Shown: one piece after another, positions 1-10,110 of the stretch
How positions within the stretch are numbered: the first letter of the stretch is position 1
Layout: each line of letters opens with the position of its first letter
NCBI GenBank assembly: GCA_022225965.2
Contig: JAKJXP020000078.1
Coordinates: 124,001 to 188,000 of the forward strand
Length of the DNA: 64,000 nucleotides
Reading direction: 5' to 3'
Source of the DNA: Diatrype stigma
Taxonomy: Eukaryota; Ascomycota; Sordariomycetes; Xylariales; Diatrypaceae
The notes under the pieces: model-generated
The model's database searches: none
Seen by the model: the letters and a program-made list of their open reading frames with translations, nothing else
What the model was told of the DNA's origin: nothing
Translations under genes and position numbers: made by a program

Positions 1-496
1 TCCTCTGTAGCTTTACAGTGGGTTTCCGTTGAGCAATGGGTTTCCGCTTGGGCGAGTCCTGCTGAGGCAAGTCCTTCTCATCCGAGCTTGCTGTCGGCGC
101 ATCCTGTTCTGTTGCACCTTGTTCGGGCAGACCGTGCTTAGGCGGACCGTGCGTAGGTGAGGCTGCGTCTTCACCAGAAGCAGCCGGCGGCAGCGCTTCT
201 TCCTGCTTCTTGAGCGAGTCGAGGTGCTCGGGTGTGGAGAACTTGACTGATTTCTGCTTGGCCTTGCCGAGGGACAGAGGTGCTGGGACTAGTAGGACGG
301 AAGGAGTTGAAGGAAATGCTGTTGGTTCGGGGGTCACATACGGACGAGTCTCTGGCAGCGGTTCTTCCATAGACGTCAATAGTCTCACTCCGGCGTGATT
401 GCCCGCCGAATAGGAGGGGGTATGGAAGTCACTGTCATCATCGTAGGGTGGGAGAGAGTAATCGGGGGGTCTCGTCGGCGTTTCCGGTCTATCCAT
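1..496 (-). CDS. Hypothetical Pro/Ser-rich protein, N-terminal part (runs off left edge)
   Basis: Reading from the ATG at 496 down to base 1 gives an uninterrupted frame of about 165 residues that continues beyond the window. The protein begins MDRPETPTRPPDYSLPPYDD and is rich in Pro, Ser, Glu and Asp, with a Lys-rich stretch near the window edge. No upstream in-frame ATG occurs before a stop at 544-542, which fixes the start. I see no catalytic motif, signal peptide or membrane segment; the visible part looks intrinsically disordered, as in regulatory or scaffold proteins. Function is not recognisable from this fragment. The regular codon structure and the long open frame argue that it is a real gene rather than chance. 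Confidence 0.5.
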   Translation of the reverse strand, partial: MDRPETPTRPPDYSLPPYDDDSDFHTPSYSAGNHAGVRLLTSMEEPLPETRPYVTPEPTAFPSTPSVLLVPAPLSLGKAKQKSVKFSTPEHLDSLKKQEEALPPAASGEDAASPTHGPPKHGLPEQGATEQDAPTASSDEKDLPQQDSPKRKPIAQRKPTVKLQR

Positions 497-2223
497 GATG
501 GCCTTAATCTTGTCGGCCAAAAATGCCGAACAACACGTCTGCTACGACACTCAATGGAGTAATATATGAGCTCGGGGCCCAGATGGGAGTGTCTTGGTGA
601 TGTTGAGATGGAGTGGATTCAATAGGTGGTCAACGTCAGTGCGGTCAACCTAGGTAGAATCCTCAAACAAGACTGGACAAAGCTTCTGTTTATTTGTCTT
701 TGCAAGTTGCAGGAGTTCGCAGGTGAGGACTGTCCCAGAAGAAAGCAATGGCAGTGCCAGTGTCAATGTCAATGCCTATTCCTGCACAGCCGGGTTGGTC
801 GCCATAACTTTGGGTACGTTGTGGGGAGCTCCAAGGTGGTTAGATCCATCAACTAATGTAGGGGCAGACCAAGGTAACGTGGCAGCTGCGTGGGGATTGC
901 GTAGGCAGCTCCTAAGGTGAACAAGCGTATTGTTTGCATATCGGCATAATTCCTGGTTGCCCAGCAACGGCCAACCTCCGGATGGTCAGCCATTCGCCAT
1001 TACGCCCAGGTACGTACCTAGGTACGTTTTTCCTGTTAGAGCTGGATTTTGGTTTACCATACGAAGTAACCTGCTCTGCCACTGCAACCCCTTGATTCGG
1101 CTTGTTTGTAGCCAATCGATGGGATGAGGTGATGAGGTGAAACAGAAACGCCCTGCACCCCACACATTCAATATTTGATAGGGGCAGGGCTTTGGACCTA
1201 GAACTTGACCGCCGCCGCCGGATTATCGCAGTTATGCACATTACTTACCGTAGTTACGCACATTACAATTACCTACTATGTACTATGTACTGAACTACAC
1301 ACCTTAACGCGCGGGTAAAGCCTAGTTGGTTAGTAAAACTGTCATTAACTACTTCGTACAATCAATCTAATTGTTGTCAGATATCTTAGTCTGTCTGCTA
1401 CTGTAACAACTGCCCCAAGCCCGTGCAATGCGGTCACCTTCTTCAGATCGAAGCTATAAGCACTTATGTTTTGACGCAGCCGGAATCTGGTATAAGATCC
1501 GCTCACCTTTCGGGGTTCATGCCCATTCCTTTATTCTCTTATGGAAATACTCAAGGCATCCTCTAGGCAGACGAATACCTAGCCAAGTGAGCTATCATCT
1601 CTCCCCAGCCCTATTATCACGATCACTGGAGATCACGTTATGTAAACAGTTAAAGAGCATAATAGTAGAGACATCGGGGAGAACGGCCCCCGCTTCACAT
1701 GGCATACCAGAGCAATCTACTACGCATCATTCGTTGACACAAGTGGAGATGCTCAGCTAGCCCGCTGTTTAAAGCAGCCCGAGTTTTATATTTAGGCACA
1801 TCTACGCCCAAGGCGGACTAGCCAACCGGGATCATGGGTATGTATCAAGACGGAATGCTTCGTAGGGTCGAAGCTGCGCCGCCAGCATCAAGCATCATGT
1901 ACCTAAGCGACATCCCAGCTGAGGCCAGCGTGCTGAAGACTCAGACTCGCTTGCTTGCCCGCGTGGCCTGCGGGTTACGTCCGACTTGGCTGGTTGGCTA
2001 GCCAAGGCGCAGTAGTAAACCGCCTATGCAGCTATGTAAGTTTGTCCTTGTCCTTCCTCTCTTGTGCCAGGCCAGAGAGTGGAGGTAGTTAATTGCCGTA
2101 GGTAGTCGATTTGTTAGAATCTCATCTCATATATTTCGTTTCTGGCTTCGATCTTCGCGTAAATACCTACCTACCTACCTAGGTGAGATATACGCATACG
2201 TCCAGTAAAGTAAGTAGGCAACG
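497..2223. other. Intergenic, no supported gene
   Basis: Several short overlapping frames occur on both strands but none shows a recognisable domain or splice pattern. A perfect 16-bp palindrome built on TACCTAGGTA lies at 1012-1027, and a run of CTAC units ending in the same motif lies at 2163-2183, just upstream of the next gene. Confidence 0.6.
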
Positions 2224-3897
2224 ATGGCCCATAATGCCCAGTCGGGTTCGGGTGGCGGCGGATACGACGACGGCAGCTACAGCACACTAGAGGTCAATAC
2301 TTCGCAGCCACAACCGCCACCGCCAGGGTACAGCTACAGCGATCTAGAGGTCGACGATTCGCGGCTACCCGAGTCCGTCGTGACGGCGCCTTCCGTCGTC
2401 GCGTCGTCTAACCCGGACCTGGACTACCCCGAGGTCGTCTATCCAGCCGGATACCAGGGGGTGAAGGCGTACGATGGCTATGCTGGCGCGGCAGGAGGCG
2501 CCGAGGCGGCTCCGATGCTGGCAGGAGGAGCGGCGGCGGCGGCGGCGGCCGGGGGACCGCGGATCTTGGGCCTAAGAAGGAAGACGTTTTGGATCCTAGT
2601 GGCCGTCGGCGCCGTAATCATCGTCGCCGTCGTCGTCGGCGTTGCCGCCGGCCTGCTCATACCTCGTGGTAGCTCGGCCAATGCGAGCGATAGTGACGTT
2701 AACGCCACCGTCCTTCTGTCCAATACGAAGCTGGCCTCGGCGAACTTCACCGACGCCCAGAATAATGACAACTACATCGTCGTGTATCAGCTCCAGAACC
2801 GCGCCATCTACCTGTCGGCGTACAACTCGTCCACGAACAAGTGGGTGGTGTCACCCGTCATAGACAACACCACGTCGATTAGCGTCGATACTGTCCAGGA
2901 GGAGACTGGGCTGGGCCTTGATGTTTATTTTCACGATGGCAACGTTAGTCCTTTTGTTTTCTTTTTCTTTCTTTCCCTTCTTTTCAACCTGCAAGTCAAA
3001 TGCCCCCGGTACTTAATTACTCCTTGATGCCTTGCTAATGCGCCGTCACCACCACAGACACGAGACGTGCACCTCTACTGGCAGGCGCCAGACAGCACGC
3101 TCCGGACGGCGATGTACCGGAGCAACCTGAGCACGACGGCGGCGCTGGATCCGTCGCGGTGGGAGGACCCGTACAGCATCCAGGACCGGTACAGCGGGCT
3201 GTCGGGGTCGTCGCTGGCGTCGTACGGGCACCAGTGCGACCAGTGCACGCCGTGGACGTACTTCTTCTGGCAGGGGGCCGAGGGCGCCGTGCACGGGGCC
3301 TGGCGCACGACCGACTCCGAGGACGGCTGGGGCGACATCACGTTCACGCAGGGGGTCACCAAGCCCGTGGCCAACACGTCGCTGGCCGTCACCAACGTGC
3401 CGTCGACCGACGCGACGCGCCGCTCCATCGACGTCTTCTACCAGGCCAGCTCCGGCGTGCTGACCCAGATCGCCTTCGACGGCGAGGAGGGCTACCAGGC
3501 GACGGCGCTGCCGCGCGGCGACCTCGGCGAGCGCGCCTCCATCGTCGCCTTCGCCACGGGCTGGGACGAGTCCGACACCGACGCCAACACGGACCTCGAG
3601 CCCGTCGGCTTCCAGGTCCTGTCCGTCAACCGCGACGACTCCGGCGCCGGCGGCAGCGTGCAGCTGACGTACTACCAGGACGGCAGCTGGACCGCCGGGA
3701 GCGACGTCGCGGAGCTCGCCGACTGCGCGACCCACGCGTCGATGGCGGCGAACCTGGGCCGCAGGGTCTACTGCGTCGTCGACGGCGACGGGGACGTGCC
3801 CCAGATCGTCGAGTGGAGCTGGGCGGCGACGCCGACGGGCAATACGGCAGACTATACGAATTACAAACGTGTTGGCGTGGTTGACACCCCCGTGTGA
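2224..3897 (+). CDS. Type II membrane protein with fucose-lectin-like beta-propeller ectodomain
   Basis: Two exons, 2224-2943 and 3058-3897, give 519 aa. The 114-nt intron starts GTTAGT, has a TGCTAATG branch site and ends CACAG, and it joins the frames in phase 0. Residues 1-115 are a Gly/Pro/Ala-rich cytosolic tail with repeated YS/SDLEV-type motifs. A single hydrophobic helix (FWILVAVGAVIIVAVVVG, about 122-146) follows basic LRRK residues, so the C-terminus should face outside. The ectodomain has repeated Trp/Tyr-rich strands (VHLYWQ, YFFWQG, IDVFYQ, LTYYQDG, VEWSW) and several N-x-S/T sites, as in fungal fucose-specific lectins. That family binds fucosylated glycans with six-bladed propellers; here it is attached to a membrane anchor. 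Ligand and blade number are inferred, not shown. Confidence 0.7.
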
Positions 3898-4729
3898 ACG
3901 AGCTGGGTCGGTGGGATGCAGCCTTGGGTGGGTTTTGGAATGTTTACATAAAAGAAAGGTCTGGCTATTTGGCGTTCTGTCTTGGAGCGATGCATTTTGT
4001 AGATAGGATTGGTCTTAGTAACATGGATATATGTTAATGTTGATACCCTATTTTGATTCTCCCGTTAGGAGCTCATTTACCCTCGGGTTATGTCTATAGT
4101 TTCACGTGCCTTGTGTGCTGTAAACACTGGAAATGATATGTCAGAGCAGGGCCCAATGGATGCTCTGCCCCCTTCATGATCAATGAAAGCACCTCTCTCC
4201 GTGGAATTGTCGGGTGAGAGCCATATCTTCTGGCATGATGGTATATCAGAGATTGTATGGAAAAGCAGACGGAGCACATTATGGACCGAATTTTCGTCGA
4301 ATGGCTCCGGTTTCGGTTGCGTAGAGCTTGGCCAGTACGTACTACTATTTCACTCGATTGTAATGGCAAGCCTTGATATATACTTGTCTTGTTTTCTTCG
4401 ATTGGAGTATACCTATGATTTGAGTTGGTATCACGGGCTGGTAATACCCATGTGATGACAAGGGTACATAGCGTTTAGCCTTTGATACTTAGTTCGCACA
4501 ATATGCTTTCGACCCCTATACATAACCGATACGAGCAAGCTCACCACTTTTTTCCATGGACTATGTTCCCGCCACCCTGAAGCTCTTTATAAATAAGTAT
4601 GCCGAATTTCTCTTTCTAAAGGGCTACACCAGATCATTCGCTCTCAGGAACCACAGCATTTATTCATATATCATTTCCTGTCTCTGTGGACACGTCGTCA
4701 CTCTCCTCCCCTCGGCTACTCCAAGCCTC
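3898..4729. other. Intergenic between convergent genes
   Basis: This is the 3' flank of the lectin-like gene and the 3' flank of the minus-strand ABC gene. Short open frames here have no family features. Nothing else is visible. Confidence 0.6.
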
Positions 4730-6844
4730 TCACATCCCCCAAATCGCCCTCCAGCTCTTCTCATCCCTCGCCATCGGCGCATCCGCGACGCCAAAGCGAG
4801 CGGGCTGCCCGGAGTTGGCCTCGGGGAGGCAGATCCACTCGCGGACGCAGGGCGGGATCTCCTCGCGGACGTGGCTGATGCAGATGAGGGCCTGGCGGTC
4901 CGAGAGGCCGGGGACCCGGACCTCTCCTCTCTTCGCGGCCTCGCTGTCGACGATCGGCTTCGCGTACTCTCCTCCCACTCCTGCTTTTGTGGTGGCGTTT
5001 GCGTCGGCGTTGGCGGCGGCATACTGCTTCGCCTCGCCGTGCTCCAGGAACAGGAGGCACCGATCCCGCACCCCGTCATCCATGCCGCTGCACGCCTCGT
5101 CCAGCACCACGATGTCGGGCCCCTTGATCACCGCCCGCAGGAACAAGGCCACGCGCTGCGCGCTGAACGACAGTTCGCCGAACTTGTAGTAATCGGCCCA
5201 CTGCAAGCCATTATCACCATCGCCATCTACCGCTCCAGCTCCAGCCCCAGCCTCAGGATTCAGATCGGCGTGGAACCAGCGAAGGCAGGCGTCGACCTTG
5301 GCACGGGCGACCGCGTCGAGAGCCGGCTTGCTCCGGAAGGTGTCGGCCCAGGCGTTCTCGAGGACCTGGCGGACGGACAGGCCGCGGGGCATGTGCTGGT
5401 GGATCTCGGGGCTGGAGTGGCCGACGCGGGCCTGGATGTCCCAGAAGGTGAGGGGCAGCTCCTTCGAGCTCGAGCCGGGCTCGGGCAGGCGGCTGCGCCC
5501 GAACAGCTTGATGGGCAGCGAGTACGTCTGCGGGTGGTCGGAGCACAGGAGCGAGACGATGGTGGTCTTGCCGGAGCCGTTGGGGCCGAAGACCCCCCAC
5601 CGCTCGCCGCGTCGTACCGTCCAGACCAGCCCGTCTTTTCGCTGGCCGTCCGCGGTCGTCTGCGTCCAGTTGCCCAGCGCGATCTTGCCCTGGTACTGCA
5701 CCTGGCAGCCGTCCATCTCGACGACGGGCTCGCCTATGTTGCGGACTTTCGCAGCAGCAGCAGCATCCGCCGTTTCCACCCCATCCTCCGACGATCTCTT
5801 CCCCTTCTCCTCACTACCCATCAGCGCCTCGCCCTCCACGCCCCCCGCAGTCAGCGCCCTACCCACACGGACCAGATGGCCCACCGGTAGCGCCTCGTCC
5901 TCCCTCTCGACGCCGCTCCACACGTCGCGGACGTACCCGCGCAACGTCTCGAGCACGGCGTCCTTGGCGCCCATGGCGGCAACCTGGCAGTCGCCCCGCA
6001 GGTACGCCAGGTGGGTGACCCAGTCGGGGATGGGGTCCTGGGGCCGGGCGCTGAGGACGAGGCGCGGGCTCGCGCGCCGCGCCAGCCCGTGCAGCAGCGG
6101 GCTCAGCCCTGCCACGGTCGGCGGGTCCAGCCCCATGAACGGCTCGTCCAGGAGCAGCACCTCGGGGCTGGCGAGCAGGGCGCGCGCGATCCGCGCCCGC
6201 CGGCCCTGGCCGTTGCTCAGGAAGGCGACGGGCAGGTCCAGGAGGTCGGCGAGCCGCAGGTCCCGGACGACGCGGTCCAGGAGGGCGGCGTCGATGGCGG
6301 CGTCATCACCAGTGTCACCAGTGGTGGCAGTGGTGGGCTGCGAGACGAGCGGGTTCAGCGACGTGTTGCCCAGCAGGAAGTCCCGCAGCGAGAAGTCGGT
6401 GCTCTCGCGCCGGGACTCGTAGCGCGCCGACAGGTAGGCCGACGTGGTGACGCTGCCGCCGAGGGCGCCGTCCCCGTCGCTGAAGCCGACGTAGCGGATG
6501 GCGCGCTCGGTGACGCCGCGCAAGCGGTGCGGCACGGCGTCGGTGGAGAGGAACGGGTACCGGCGGGCGGCGGGCGGGAAGCACAGGTGGCGGCCCTGCA
6601 GGAGCTGGAGGAAGGTGGTCTTCCCGCTCAGGGAGGGGCCGACGACGTACCAGTGGGCGGGCGGGTCGGTGGCGGAAGGGAGGCTGAAGTTCAGGTTCCG
6701 GAACAGAGCCGGGTTGTGATTGTGGTTGTGAAGGGGAGTGCCGGTGGTGTTGGGGTGGTGACGGTAGAAGGTGCCATTGGTGATGCTGATCACAGGTGGC
6801 CGGAGCGTGGAGGAGGATGAGGATGGTAGGGGTGGTGGCCGCAT
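4730..6844 (-). CDS. Soluble tandem ABC-family ATPase (YDR061W/ModF-like)
   Basis: A single exon encodes 704 aa with two nucleotide-binding domains and no membrane segments. Domain 1 has Walker A GPSLSGKTT (69-77), signature LSNGQ (209-213) and Walker B VLLLDEP (229-235). Domain 2 has a classic Walker A GPNGSGKTT (420-428), an unusual signature LSFSAQ (558-563), Walker B VVLDEA (579-584) and a late ISH that would be the H-loop. The arrangement matches the fungal family of yeast YDR061W, which resembles bacterial ModF/PhrA ATPases and has no assigned transport role. The N-terminus is Ser/Pro-rich with Arg residues, so mitochondrial import is possible but unproven. The start at 6844 is the first ATG of the frame. 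The long frames on the plus strand here are antisense shadows. Confidence 0.85.
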   Translation of the reverse strand: MRPPPLPSSSSSTLRPPVISITNGTFYRHHPNTTGTPLHNHNHNPALFRNLNFSLPSATDPPAHWYVVGPSLSGKTTFLQLLQGRHLCFPPAARRYPFLSTDAVPHRLRGVTERAIRYVGFSDGDGALGGSVTTSAYLSARYESRRESTDFSLRDFLLGNTSLNPLVSQPTTATTGDTGDDAAIDAALLDRVVRDLRLADLLDLPVAFLSNGQGRRARIARALLASPEVLLLDEPFMGLDPPTVAGLSPLLHGLARRASPRLVLSARPQDPIPDWVTHLAYLRGDCQVAAMGAKDAVLETLRGYVRDVWSGVEREDEALPVGHLVRVGRALTAGGVEGEALMGSEEKGKRSSEDGVETADAAAAAKVRNIGEPVVEMDGCQVQYQGKIALGNWTQTTADGQRKDGLVWTVRRGERWGVFGPNGSGKTTIVSLLCSDHPQTYSLPIKLFGRSRLPEPGSSSKELPLTFWDIQARVGHSSPEIHQHMPRGLSVRQVLENAWADTFRSKPALDAVARAKVDACLRWFHADLNPEAGAGAGAVDGDGDNGLQWADYYKFGELSFSAQRVALFLRAVIKGPDIVVLDEACSGMDDGVRDRCLLFLEHGEAKQYAAANADANATTKAGVGGEYAKPIVDSEAAKRGEVRVPGLSDRQALICISHVREEIPPCVREWICLPEANSGQPARFGVADAPMARDEKSWRAIWGM

Positions 6845-7112
6845 GGTGGTGATGTGAGCGATTGGATCATCGCAACCTCGCAGCTTTGCTTCTGATGACT
6901 ACTTTTTGTATCTGGAACCTGGATCTCACCTGAATATCTACGACGACGCATATTGATACATATTTATATGCTCAAGTAAATGAATAACTCAACGGCCCTT
7001 TCGTCCTGCTTTACTTCTTGGTCCCTATGGGGCTGACGGAACGGAACTAAAGAACTCGGAGAGATATCGGAGCTTCACTTATGATGCAACTTTTATTGAT
7101 GCAGCTTCCATT
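6845..7112. other. 5' flank of the ABC gene, up to the transposon
   Basis: About 270 bp between the ABC start codon and the transposon target site. No coding signal is seen; it becomes AT-rich towards the element. Confidence 0.5.
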
Positions 7113-7114
7113 TA

Positions 7115-7160
7115 AGTTAACCACTTTTTTAATGCATAACCCCCCCAATGCATAATGCTT
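7115..7160 (+). repeat. Left terminal inverted repeat of the Fot1-like element
   Basis: About 46 bp matching the right end (9002-9047) in inverted orientation, preceded by TA at 7113-7114. The differences are almost all T for C or A for G, as RIP would leave. Confidence 0.85.
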
Positions 7161-9001
7161 TATACGCGACGCGCCCAAGACCATCCCCCGCCTTTAACAA
7201 CAATATATACCGACTTTTCGAAAGCGTATTAAAAAAATAAACCTATTTTTGTATTCTTTATTTTCTGGCAATTCTAACGATATAATTCGCGCTGCATAGG
7301 ACCGAGTTCTTAAGGCAATTAACGAAATTCTAAAAGGGAAGTTCTTTAATGCCGCATTTAAAAATAACTACGTCGAACGCATTTATTTAAAACGAAAAAT
7401 CGAAAATATACGGACCCGTAAAAAAGAATGCCAGCGGCGTTAAAAGGTTTCTAATTAAATGAAAGCTTTTTTAGTTAAGTGGTTTATTATTTAAGGCAAC
7501 CTAAGTTACGTATCGCCGTATGCCCGATTTCGGTATTTCGCGTAACGCCTTTTGATTAACTTTGGGAATTCCCAGGTACTGGGAAAGAAATGGATAATTC
7601 GATTTTTAAAGCGCTATTTCGAAGTTCGAATTATTAAAGGCGTTGCGTTTAATTATAAACGCCTAAATGGCGCTTTTTTAAAAACCTATAAGGCTTTATT
7701 TAATTAATTGATTTTATTCGAAATAAAACGGATAATTAAACAAAACAGGATTAATATAAACGAAATAGAAATAATAAAAAAAATAAAAGAAAACTTTTTG
7801 GTTTTTGAAAATGCCTTTAAGAAAACGATTTTCCTTAAGGATGCTTATAAGCGTTAATGGATTTCGATTATCGTATGTATTAATGCCGACGGCCGTACGT
7901 TTTCGTTATTAATTATTTTTAACGGCAAAAACGTTTAATAATAATGGTTTAACGATTATTTTAATAATTACGAAAACTGGTATTATATTATATTACCTAA
8001 CGGCTAAACGAATATCGAAATCGGGCTTAAATAATTAAAAGAAATATTTATTCCGTATATTAAGCCTTTTTATTTTAGCCAATAAAGACTTATTATTCTT
8101 AATAGGCATAATAGCTATATTTTCGAGGAATTTATGATTTTTTGCCTTTTAAATAAGATTTACGTATTATATTTCCTAATATATAGCTTTTATGCATAAT
8201 AACCGTTTAACGTTGGGGTATTTTTTTATTTTAAACGTCGCTTTCGCTTTTGGTTCCGTAAAAAGTGCTTTAAAAGGGTTTCGAAAGTAACCGATAAAGA
8301 TAATTTTTTTTAGGCGCTTATAAAGGCTTAAAAAAATACGTTTTCGACCTTAAAGTTTATTAAAACGGGCTTTTAGGCGAATGGTTTATGGCCCGTTTCG
8401 AAAAAAACGGCTTTGAATAATAAGTTCGTTAAGAAAGGGCCGCGTAACGTACGGATATCGGCGAAAAAAACGAAGCTTGCAGCTATTCCCCCGGATTTCT
8501 TGGATTTTATGGCTGGAATGGCTATTAAAACGCCTAAATCCTCTAAGGACGTCGGGGATTTGCAATAAAAGTTGTCAAAATTCGACTTTAATTTCGGTAA
8601 AGCAATTACCCGTTTGTTGTTTCGTAAATTAAGCAAGTTCTTTAATATTATAATCTTCGATTATATAATAAGCGAATAATAAAACGAATAATTATTTGCC
8701 GCCTTAGAAAAAGCGAAGCCGAAAAAAAGGAAAAAGGTTATTTCCGACTTTAATGCGGCTTTTATTAGGCTTTACGATATCGCCAAAATAAAGAAAGAAA
8801 TAAAGGCACTTATTTTTTAAATTATCCGCATTATGCGGTTATAAAAAGTTTAAATCGAAAAAGAAAAAAATAGCGAAAAGAAAAGTAATAAAAAAGGAAA
8901 AGTTATAATTAAACCGCAAAAGGTTTGAATTAATTTACTTAATTATTCGCTAAGATATAATGAATTGAAATTTAAGGGGAGGGGTTATAATGCCTTCGAA
9001 A

Positions 9002-9047
9002 GCGCACTGAGCGTTGGGAGAGTTATGCGTTAAAGGGGTGGTTGATT
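9002..9047 (-). repeat. Right terminal inverted repeat of the Fot1-like element
   Basis: The inverted partner of 7115-7160, followed by TA at 9048-9049. This copy kept more cytosines than the left one, so it is closer to the ancestral end. Confidence 0.85.
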
Positions 9048-9049
9048 TA

Positions 9050-9521
9050 TAGGCTAATTCGTTAGGTATTTATACTGCTATAGTAATTAAGCAATGCACT
9101 TATATAGAGATATGGCTGTATCTGGGCAGCTAGAGCTAGCTAGCGCGGGAGCCAAGGCGGCAAGCAAGGCTCCTTGGTACCTACTACGGGATCCACTCAG
9201 CCGCTACCACAATCGGGAAGCTACGCGTGGGCTGGAGCCTGACTTGCGGACCTCCAGCTGCTTCTGCTTGCCTTGCATCAGCTATCAACCAAAGCTCTAG
9301 GCCTAAGCAGCAGCAACGTCCAACTAACGCCATTCAACCACCAAGCACCCAACACCCAACACCGAACAACATCCCTACCGTCCTTTTCGACCGAACGTCA
9401 CGATACAATCCAGAACACCTCCGCACAGCCTTTAGAGCCGACGGTTGCAGATCACACGACTGTACAATAAAGCAAAATAAAATAAAATAAAATAAATCAG
9501 CGTCATCCCACAACCGCCAAG
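9050..9521. other. Intergenic between transposon and UMP1, with an AAAAT microsatellite
   Basis: This holds the presumed promoter and 5' UTR of UMP1. A run of AAAAT units lies at 9474-9496, about 25 bp before the start codon. Short frames here are not convincing genes. Confidence 0.5.
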
Positions 9522-10110
9522 ATGGTAAGCTACAACATATATACCCTCCCTCCAACTAGCTAGTCCACCTACCTACCATACAACCCCCCAGCTCAACAGC
9601 CAGCTAACCACCGCCACTACTACACAGTCGATGCGCATCGTCCCCGCCGCCTCCCACAGCAGCACGTACTCGCACGGGGCTCCGACGACCTCGGCCCCGT
9701 CCGCACCAGGGGTCTACGACACGCTGCGGCAGGGTCTCGGCCCCGCCTCGACGCAAATCCCAGCCACGACGCAGCACGGGGAGGCGATCGAGCCGCCGTC
9801 GTCGCGGCACCCGCTGGAGGCGCGGCTGAAGTCGTGGGAGGCCACGCAGGAGTCGGCGCGCATGGAGATGCTGCGCAAGACGTTCGGCATGGCGGAGCCG
9901 ATCCGGCGCGGCATGGAGCTCAAGACCGTGCGGGAGGGGTCGTGGCGCCCCGCCGCCCTCGGCCTGCACGGCTCCGCCTCCGCCAGCGTCCACGAGGACA
10001 TCCTGCGCGGCCGCGACGCCTTTCTCGACTGGGAGGACGTCTTTACCGGACAGGAGCAGCGCGCTGCTGTCGGCGTGCATGATGAGATGGAGCGGAAGCT
10101 GAAGATGTAG
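9522..10110 (+). CDS. UMP1: Proteasome maturation chaperone UMP1/POMP
   Basis: Exon 1 is only the ATG (9522-9524), followed by GTAAGC. The 103-nt intron has a CTAAC branch site at 9604-9608 and ends CACAG, and exon 2 (9628-10110) gives MSMRIVPAASH in frame, 161 aa in all. Family hallmarks are present: GVYDTLRQGLG, HPLEARLKSWEATQE, FGMAEPIRRGMELKTVREG, HEDILRGRD, WEDVFTG and a C-terminal MERKLKM. UMP1 is an intrinsically disordered chaperone of 20S half-proteasome assembly and is degraded when the core particle matures. An intron immediately after the start codon means that an annotation without splicing would place the start at the Met at 9631, two residues late. The transposon ends 474 bp upstream. 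Confidence 0.95.

Larger units (their letters stand above)
7115..9047 (+). mobile_element. RIP-degraded Fot1/pogo-type DNA transposon, complete with TIRs
   Basis: The element is 1,933 bp, very close to the size of fungal Fot1 elements. It is flanked by TA at 7113-7114 and 9048-9049, the usual Tc1/mariner target duplication. Its ends form inverted repeats of about 46 bp; the left starts AGTTAACCACTTTTTTAATG and the right, read inwards, AATCAACCACCCCTTTAACG, and nearly every mismatch is a transition. The plus strand around 7790-8250 still resembles a DDE_1 transposase (CINADGRTFSLLIIFNGK, then WFNDYFNNYENW, NIEIGLK, FNVGVF), but CAA/CAG/TGG codons have become stops throughout. The expected LDGHGSH catalytic block reads LNRHNSY, so an active-site Asp is lost through G-to-A. 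High AT content and only C-to-T/G-to-A decay indicate RIP. It is dead. Confidence 0.9.

Noticed and set aside
3046..3735. 229-codon minus-strand frame
   Set aside because: Shadow of exon 2 of the lectin-like gene in GC-rich sequence; Arg/Val/Gly-rich with no family features.
4556..5890. 444-codon plus-strand frame (and others at 5298-6422 and 6011-6820)
   Set aside because: They lie antisense to the ABC ATPase, which has complete Walker and signature motifs on the minus strand.
8373..8636. 87-codon minus-strand frame in the transposon
   Set aside because: Chance opening in AT-rich RIP DNA; the transposase reads on the other strand.
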